Source: Paenibacillus sp.
GTDB taxonomy: Bacteria; Bacillota; Bacilli; Paenibacillales; NBRC-103111
Reading direction: 5' to 3'
NCBI GenBank assembly: GCA_031180825.1
Contig: JAPSLM010000001.1
Span: 310,001 to 374,000, forward strand
DNA: 64,000 nt
Below the pieces are notes generated by a model. The model was not told where the DNA came from. It ran no database searches and was given only the letters and a program-made list of their open reading frames with translations. Made by a program: the position numbers and the translations under genes. This document shows, piece after piece, positions 58,747 to 64,000 of this stretch (positions are counted from its first letter, which is position 1; each line of letters starts with the position of its first letter).

Positions 58747-60312
58747 ATGAAGAGATGGATGAAGGTCGGGCTTGCCTCGGCCGCAGCTGCGAGCATACTG
58801 GCCGCCTGCGCCAAGACGCCGGAGCCGCCGGCGGCGGAAGGAACCGGCAATACGAATGAAAAGGCGAAATTTTCCATCTCGATGAGGACGCTTGCCTTCA
58901 ATCACGTGGAGAAGTCGCCCAACATCAACGAAGACAAATGGGTGAAAAAGCTGGAGGAGCTGACCAACACGGACCTGAACATCGTGCTCGTCCCGCACAA
59001 GGAGTTCGAGCAGAAGATGATCCAGATGTTCGCGACCAACGACATTCCCGATGTCGTGCAGGGAAGCGGTGGCGTGGCGGGCAAGGAGATGGCCGGTTCC
59101 GTTCAGGCGGGCGTCTTTCTTCCGCTGGACGATTTACTGCAAAAGCACGGGCAAAACCTGCTGAAGAAAATTCCGAAGGAGGCCTGGCAGAAAGAGACGT
59201 ATCAGGGCAAAATTTACGCGATTCCCGAGTTCCTCTCGAACCCTTCGCGGCGCGCGACCGCGATCCGCAAGGATCTGCTCGACAAAGCGGGACTGCCGGT
59301 GCCGAAGACGGTCGACGAATACTTGAACGTGCTGCGGAAGTTCAAGGAGCTGGGAGTCGAGCAGCCGTATCAGGGCCGCGAGAATTTCAAGTACGCGGAT
59401 ACGTTCTTCGGCGCCTACGATGCGTTCCCTTACCTCTCGATGCACATGCAGCAGGGCGATCAAATCGTGCCTAAGTTTTTCAACGTCGATAACATGACGA
59501 AGGCGCTGCAAACGTACAAAACGATGTTTGACGAAGGCCTGATCTCCAAGGAGTTTGCGACGATCAACCCGACCGTTTACAAAAATAATATTTTGGCCGG
59601 CAAGGCGGGCATGTGGTCGATGAACGCCAACGAAGTGCTGCAGTGGGAGAAGCAGCTGCAGGCGAACGTCCCGACCGCCAAGATCGAGCTGATTCCGTCG
59701 CCGGTCGGTCCGGACGGCAAGGGCGGCTACTACTTGTACAACTCCGTCACCCGCGCCTGGTTCATCAACAAAAAGGCGAAAAATCCGGAGGCGATCATCA
59801 AATTTTTCGATTGGATGCTGTCGGACGAGGCGGAGAAGTTCTTTACGTTCGGCATCGAGGGCGAGACCTACAAGACGGTGGACGGCAAGATCGAATACAA
59901 ATCGCCGACGGACCCGCAAGGCGTGGACGAAGAGCGCTACCGCCAAGCGTTCCTGTGGATGGTGCAGGACACGAAGTACAACAAAGGCACGCTTAGCCTG
60001 ACGCCGGAAGGGCAGAAATTGATGGGCATCTATGATACAATGTTGGCAAACGAAGGACGCGACGGCATCCAATTTGAGCCGCGATTGGAAGCGTATATCA
60101 AAAATCCGGGCATTTCGCCGGAATCCGATTTTGCCGCGCCGGTGCTGCTCCAGCATATGGTCAAGATGGTATACGGCAAGGAGCCGATCTCCGATTGGCC
60201 GAAGGTCATCGAGGAGTGGAAATCGAAGGGCGGCAATGACGTTGTCAAAGAAGCGACTGAGAAATTCAAAAGCAAAGATCCGAACGTGACGATCTCGATG
60301 CCGCGCCGTTAA
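58747..60312 (+). CDS. Oligosaccharide-binding lipoprotein (LplA type)
   Basis: 521 residues. Lipobox LAAC with Cys21. Large two-lobe binding protein: LEELTNTDLNIVLVPHKEFE, NDIPDVVQGSGGVAGKE, GKIYAIPEFLSNPSRRATAI, FNVDNMTKALQTYKTMFDEG and late KEPISDWPKVIEEW. Such proteins deliver pectin-, mannan- or glycosaminoglycan-derived oligosaccharides in Paenibacillus; the ligand cannot be read. agagggg precedes ATG. A long palindromic stretch and the regulatory genes follow. Confidence 0.9.
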   Translation: MKRWMKVGLASAAAASILAACAKTPEPPAAEGTGNTNEKAKFSISMRTLAFNHVEKSPNINEDKWVKKLEELTNTDLNIVLVPHKEFEQKMIQMFATNDIPDVVQGSGGVAGKEMAGSVQAGVFLPLDDLLQKHGQNLLKKIPKEAWQKETYQGKIYAIPEFLSNPSRRATAIRKDLLDKAGLPVPKTVDEYLNVLRKFKELGVEQPYQGRENFKYADTFFGAYDAFPYLSMHMQQGDQIVPKFFNVDNMTKALQTYKTMFDEGLISKEFATINPTVYKNNILAGKAGMWSMNANEVLQWEKQLQANVPTAKIELIPSPVGPDGKGGYYLYNSVTRAWFINKKAKNPEAIIKFFDWMLSDEAEKFFTFGIEGETYKTVDGKIEYKSPTDPQGVDEERYRQAFLWMVQDTKYNKGTLSLTPEGQKLMGIYDTMLANEGRDGIQFEPRLEAYIKNPGISPESDFAAPVLLQHMVKMVYGKEPISDWPKVIEEWKSKGGNDVVKEATEKFKSKDPNVTISMPRR

Positions 60313-60456
60313 TTGCATCTCTTCAATTCATGTTACGGTTGAAATGTAAGCGTTTTTCCACCTCGCGCCTTGCAAGCGTGAGGAACGACTCTTTTATCCC
60401 TTTTCGCGGAGAGAAAAGGCGGTTCGTGAGTGGTCGAGGTGCGGTGTCCTGCCGGA

Positions 60457-60572
60457 GGGCATGTATCGTTTCGCGGCGAGTTTTTTGTTCCGATCCCTGC
60501 AGCTGAAATCTTTTATCCAATCGGGGGATCGGAACAAAACGTGTCTGAGCTGAAGCGAAACGATACATGCCC
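60457..60572. repeat. 116-base imperfect palindrome, possible structured RNA or repeat element
   Basis: Outer arms are a perfect 18-base inverted repeat (60457-60474 with 60555-60572, gggcatgtatcgtttcgc). Inner arms are a perfect 15-base repeat (60483-60497 with 60525-60539, ttttgttccgatccc). Loop 27 bases, internal loops of 8 and 15 bases. Smaller hairpins (ccttttc/gaaaagg, cctcgcg/cgtgagg) occur just upstream at 60359-60420. It fills the 337-base gap between the binding protein and the regulator genes, which holds no coding gene that I trust. Confidence 0.8.
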
Positions 60573-60649
60573 GGCTGCGAAGTTATACCCGGCCCTCATA
60601 CGCACTAGTCTTTTCTCCCCGCGCCCCCCTTCTGAAAGGAGCGTTCGCC

Positions 60650-61687
60650 ATGTACCGAATCTTGATCGCAGATGACGAGCCGATGATTCGCAAAGGCCTG
60701 CAAAAGCTGGTGGAGCAATCCGGTCTGCCCATAACGAGCATCCGCACGGCTGAGAACGGCACGGATGCGCTGCAGCGGATTCGCGAAGAACGCCCCGATT
60801 TTTTGTTTACCGACATTCGGATGCCGAAGCTGGACGGGCTGGAGCTGTGCCGGCACGTGGCCGAGATGGACGCGGATATCCAGATTGTCGTCGTCTCCGG
60901 CTATAACGATTTTGAATACGCGCAGAAGAGCGTATCTTACGGCGTGAAGGAATATTTGCTGAAGCCGGTCACCATCAAGGGGTTTCAGGAGGTGCTGGAG
61001 AAGCTCGTGCGCTTCAGCGCGAAGCAGCGCTCCGAGACGTTCGTTCCCGTAACCCGGCTGGAAGCGTGGGCGGCGAAGCTGGATGAAGCCGTATGGCTGC
61101 TGCAGGAGCGGGAGCTGCAGGCCGTATTGGCGGCGATGCGCGCCGAGCTGGACGGCTTCGGCCTGAAGCCGAGCCGGCTGTGCGATGTGTTTGAAGAGCT
61201 GCACGTTCTGCTTTTGAGCCGGATCAACAAACGGGATGTATTCACGCTGCGCGCGGGCCTAGAGCTGGCGGACGTTTCGGAGAAGGAGGAAGCGTGGCGG
61301 CGGTTTGACGGCAGCGTCCGCAGCTTGTGCGAGGAGCTCAGACTGAAGCGCAGGGGCAGACGCAAGGACCCGGTCGAGGAGGCGAAGCAGTACATCGAGG
61401 ATCATTTGGCCGAGGAGGTTTCGCTGGAGGAGGTGGCGGAGCACATCGGCTTGAACGCCTCGTATTTCAGCCAGCTGTTCAAGCAATCGACGCAGGAAAC
61501 GTTCGTCCAATACCGGACCCGCAGGCGGATGGAAAAAGCGAAAAAGCTTCTCCAGCTGCCGCATTACCGGATCACCGACATCTCGGGCGAGGTCGGGTAC
61601 GCCGACCATCCGCATTTTACGAAGACGTTCAAGAAATACGCCGGGTGCCTTCCGTCCGAGTACCGGCAAAAGATGGGCATCGAATAA
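60650..61687 (+). CDS. AraC-type response regulator (YesN family)
   Basis: 345 residues. Receiver domain 1-120 with ILIADDEPMIRKG, phospho-acceptor Asp55 (LFTDIRMPKLDG) and VVVSGYNDFEYAQKSVSYGV; a helical linker; AraC DNA-binding domain from about 245 with two helix-turn-helix units (LEEVAEHIGLNASYFSQLF and ITDISGEVGYADHPHFTKTF). Strong aaaggagc site. Its gene ends on the start of the kinase gene (taatg), so they are coupled. Predicted to activate the neighbouring transporter genes. Confidence 0.92.
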   Translation: MYRILIADDEPMIRKGLQKLVEQSGLPITSIRTAENGTDALQRIREERPDFLFTDIRMPKLDGLELCRHVAEMDADIQIVVVSGYNDFEYAQKSVSYGVKEYLLKPVTIKGFQEVLEKLVRFSAKQRSETFVPVTRLEAWAAKLDEAVWLLQERELQAVLAAMRAELDGFGLKPSRLCDVFEELHVLLLSRINKRDVFTLRAGLELADVSEKEEAWRRFDGSVRSLCEELRLKRRGRRKDPVEEAKQYIEDHLAEEVSLEEVAEHIGLNASYFSQLFKQSTQETFVQYRTRRRMEKAKKLLQLPHYRITDISGEVGYADHPHFTKTFKKYAGCLPSEYRQKMGIE

Positions 61688-63552
61688 TGAAGCGCAAAAC
61701 GCTGTCCGGCCAAATTTACATCTATTTTCTCATTGTGATTGCCGTGTCTTTGATTACCGTCGGCGTCGTTTCTTACGTGCAATCTTCCAAAGAGCTGGAT
61801 CGCCAGGCCGAGCAGTACATGGAGCAGATTGTGGACAGCGCGGCATATCAGACGGATATTTACTTGCAGACGTACGAGCTGCTGAGCAATTCGTTCACTT
61901 CGAACCCCGACGTCCGGTCGTTCATGGAGATTGCGCCCGACGACGGATACGGGTATTACTATTACTCCACGCAGATCAAAAAGTTTGCGTCGAACTCCGT
62001 GCAATCGATCGCAGCGCTGTACAAGCAGTTGAACATGATTTATATCGTCGGGCAGCACCGTCGTTCCGTTATTTACGATAACCAGAACCTGATTTTTCTG
62101 GACCCTGCGGAGTATAAGACCAAGTTCGAATATATCATGAAAAATACGCCCGACGACGGGCAGATGGTTTTGCTGAACGCGAGCCTGCGGTCGGAAGATA
62201 AAGGGACCGTTGTCACAATGGCGCGAAAGGTGCGCGATTCCGCCTACAACGATGCGAACCGCGGGGTCGTCGCCATCGAATTTAAGCTCGCGGAGCTGGC
62301 GAAAATATGGCAGCGAGCGAATGTGGGCAGGGACGGATACTTCTTCATCATTAATGGAAAAGGAGAATTTATTTACCACCCGGCCTTGCCGCTGAAGGAC
62401 GCAAAGCTGGAACCGGAGCTGTTCGGGCATATGGAGCAGAGTGCGGGGCAATCGGTCATCGACCGCTATGAGGGGCAGGAGCGGCTGTTTGTCTCCCGAG
62501 GTTCGAGCTACTCGGATTGGAAGCTTGTCGCCTCCATTCCGGTACAGGAGCTCCGCCGTCCGGCATCCACGATCCGTACGACGACGCTCGGCGTCGGTCT
62601 GCTCACGCTGATTGCCGCGCTGTGGCTCGCCTATCGTTTCGGCCGTTCCATCGTCGCGCCGATTCGCGAGCTGAAAGAAAGCATGCGGCAGACGGAGAAA
62701 GGGAACTGGCGGCACATCGACGAGATCGGCCGGACGGACGAGATCGGCGGATTGATTCACAGCTACAACCTGATGGTGACGCGATTGTCGGAGATGATCG
62801 AGAAGGTATACGAAGCCGAGCTCCAGCAGCAAAAAAATGCGCTTGAGCTGGGCCGGGCGGAGCTGGAGCGGCAGCGGGCGGAATTTCAATCGCTTCAGCT
62901 TCAGATCAATCCGCATTTTTTGTATAACACGCTGGAAACGATCAACTGCTACGCCATCGTACAGGATTCGTACGAGATTACCGAGATGGTGGAAGCGATG
63001 GCCTTCATGCTGCGCTATTCGATCCAAACCAATCTGGAAGAGATCACCGTGGCCAACGAATTGAACCACGTGCGCAATTACATGATCGTGCTGCGGCACC
63101 GGATCGGCCGGGAATTCGAAATCGACGTCGTCATCCCGCCATCGCTGCTGCTGGAAAACATGGTGCGCTTGACGCTGCAGCCGCTGATCGAAAATATTTT
63201 TCAGCATGCGTTTCCCGGCGGCTTCGAACCGCGCCATTATATCCGCATCGACGCGCAGAAGCAGGGCGAGCGGTTCCAAGTGTCCGTCGAAGACAATGGA
63301 GCGGGCATAGAGCCCGACCGGCTGGATGAGCTGCGCAGACGTTTGAAGCAAAACCGCCTTGCCGACGAGCACGAAGTCGGACGGCAGCGCGGGGGGATCG
63401 GACTGATGAACGTTCACCGGCGCATCCAGATGGTGTTCGGAGAGCAGTACGGCCTGTCGATTGAAAGCGAATGGGGCCATGGCAGCCGCATTACGATGAC
63501 GATGCCGGAAACGTCGGCGCCAGCGCTGCGCTCCATTAAAGATCATGCCTGA
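61687..63552 (+). CDS. Sensor histidine kinase, YesM family
   Basis: 621 residues from ATG 61687. Membrane helices at about 12-32 and 297-317 enclose an extracellular Cache-like sensor; HAMP follows (RFGRSIVAPIRELKESMRQT). The phospho-acceptor His410 lies in QINPHFLYNTLETIN, the LytS/YesM type motif, and the ATPase domain has QPLIENIFQHAF, DNGAGIEPDRL and GGIGLMNVHRRIQ. Senses a sugar or sugar-bound partner outside and phosphorylates the YesN-type regulator. Longer frame upstream (into the regulator gene) is rejected. Confidence 0.93.
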   Translation: MKRKTLSGQIYIYFLIVIAVSLITVGVVSYVQSSKELDRQAEQYMEQIVDSAAYQTDIYLQTYELLSNSFTSNPDVRSFMEIAPDDGYGYYYYSTQIKKFASNSVQSIAALYKQLNMIYIVGQHRRSVIYDNQNLIFLDPAEYKTKFEYIMKNTPDDGQMVLLNASLRSEDKGTVVTMARKVRDSAYNDANRGVVAIEFKLAELAKIWQRANVGRDGYFFIINGKGEFIYHPALPLKDAKLEPELFGHMEQSAGQSVIDRYEGQERLFVSRGSSYSDWKLVASIPVQELRRPASTIRTTTLGVGLLTLIAALWLAYRFGRSIVAPIRELKESMRQTEKGNWRHIDEIGRTDEIGGLIHSYNLMVTRLSEMIEKVYEAELQQQKNALELGRAELERQRAEFQSLQLQINPHFLYNTLETINCYAIVQDSYEITEMVEAMAFMLRYSIQTNLEEITVANELNHVRNYMIVLRHRIGREFEIDVVIPPSLLLENMVRLTLQPLIENIFQHAFPGGFEPRHYIRIDAQKQGERFQVSVEDNGAGIEPDRLDELRRRLKQNRLADEHEVGRQRGGIGLMNVHRRIQMVFGEQYGLSIESEWGHGSRITMTMPETSAPALRSIKDHA

Positions 63553-63595
63553 TTTTAATTTAATATTCCTTTTCATGGAGACGGAGGAAATTCAT

Positions 63596-64000
63596 ATGAA
63601 AATCGATTTGACGGGCAAAGTGGCTTTGGTTACGGGCTCTAACGCGGGGATCGGCCGTGCGATCGCGATCGCGCTTGCTGCGGGCGGGGCCAAGGCAGGC
63701 GTCAACTGCTTGCGCAACGTGGCGCAGGGGGAAGAGACGGTTGCCGCTATCCGGGCAGCCGGAGGCGAAGCGGTGCTCGTACAGGCCGATGTTACGGACA
63801 CTGCGGAGATCGACCGTCTCGTATCGGAAGTCGAGCGGGCGTTCGGCGGAACGGTCGATATTTTGGTCAACAACGCCGGCCATCTGGTGAAGCGCCAGCC
63901 GAACATCGACATGACCGAAGAGTTGTACCAGCAGATCATGGATGTCAACCTGAAAAGCACGGTATTCATGTGCAAGCGCGTCCTCCCGGGCATGAAGGCG
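63596..64000 (+). CDS. Short-chain dehydrogenase/reductase (3' partial)
   Basis: 135 codons before the window ends. Classical SDR: NAD(P)-binding TGSNAGIGRA, adenine-ring Asp in VQADVTDTAEI, NNAGHL; the catalytic Ser-Tyr-Lys lie beyond the window. cggagg precedes ATG 63596. Coming after a sugar transporter and its regulator, a sugar-acid or polyol dehydrogenase is plausible (for example KduD-like), but that is inference from place. Confidence 0.88.
   Translation, partial: MKIDLTGKVALVTGSNAGIGRAIAIALAAGGAKAGVNCLRNVAQGEETVAAIRAAGGEAVLVQADVTDTAEIDRLVSEVERAFGGTVDILVNNAGHLVKRQPNIDMTEELYQQIMDVNLKSTVFMCKRVLPGMKA

Noticed and set aside
61564-63576. 670-codon open frame antisense to the sensor kinase
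   Set aside because: Same reason: shadow of a long GC-rich gene, no recognisable family, no ribosome site.

Overview
The window comes from a spore-forming Gram-positive rod, most likely of the Paenibacillaceae (Paenibacillus, Cohnella and relatives). Evidence: a gerP spore-coat/germination operon, YesM/YesN-type two-component genes beside an Lpl-type sugar ABC transporter, Bacillales families (DnaD next to AsnS, YfhH, YktB, DUF1292, DUF1885, PgpA/YutG, SpeA, a Bacillus-type Fnr with C-terminal cysteines), strong AAGGAGG ribosome sites, and mostly GC-rich coding DNA. All assignments rest on reading the sequence and recalled family knowledge; no database search was run.

Layout. 0-9.2 kb is core metabolism: an MtnU-like amidase (cut by the window start), a LysR regulator, leuC-leuD, a hydroxyacyl-CoA dehydrogenase overlapping ackA, then asnS-dnaD. 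9.4-27.6 kb is an accessory block built from two parallel modules: (i) an ABC export system (ATPase, lipoprotein adaptor, FtsX-type permease, second ATPase with an AbrB-like tail), two tandem solute-binding lipoproteins and a large secreted repeat protein; (ii) a GbsR/MarR-like regulator, an RND pump, a lipoprotein adaptor and a second secreted repeat protein. I think this is the most interesting unit in the window. 27.6-33.5 kb holds pgpA, a tRNA cluster (fMet, Ile2-CAU, Leu-TAA), a dispersed gerP locus interrupted by an inverted small heat-shock-like gene, and several small proteins.

34.9-38.45 kb is an AT-rich island lying between two complete tRNA-Val(GAC) genes, each with its own promoter and terminator. 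It contains a YbjN-like gene, a possible 24-residue peptide, a methyltransferase with no convincing start codon, a membrane protein, an IS630-type transposase scrap and a small lipoprotein. 38.5-50.9 kb returns to host-like DNA: a PilZ protein, a decayed phosphotransferase gene, yfhH, fnr with FNR boxes facing a degenerate MobA-like protein, a GGDEF plus histidine-kinase fusion, a gene with a LexA-type box inside its promoter, and speA.

51-56.5 kb contains an MFS pump, an acetyltransferase, a TetR-type regulator broken by several frameshifts, a secreted helical-repeat protein, UspA and an SPW protein. 56.7-64 kb is a carbohydrate-uptake locus: two Lpl-type permeases, a binding lipoprotein, a 116-base palindrome, YesN-type regulator, YesM-type kinase and the start of a short-chain dehydrogenase. 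The kinase would sense outside the cell and the AraC-type regulator would control the transporter genes.
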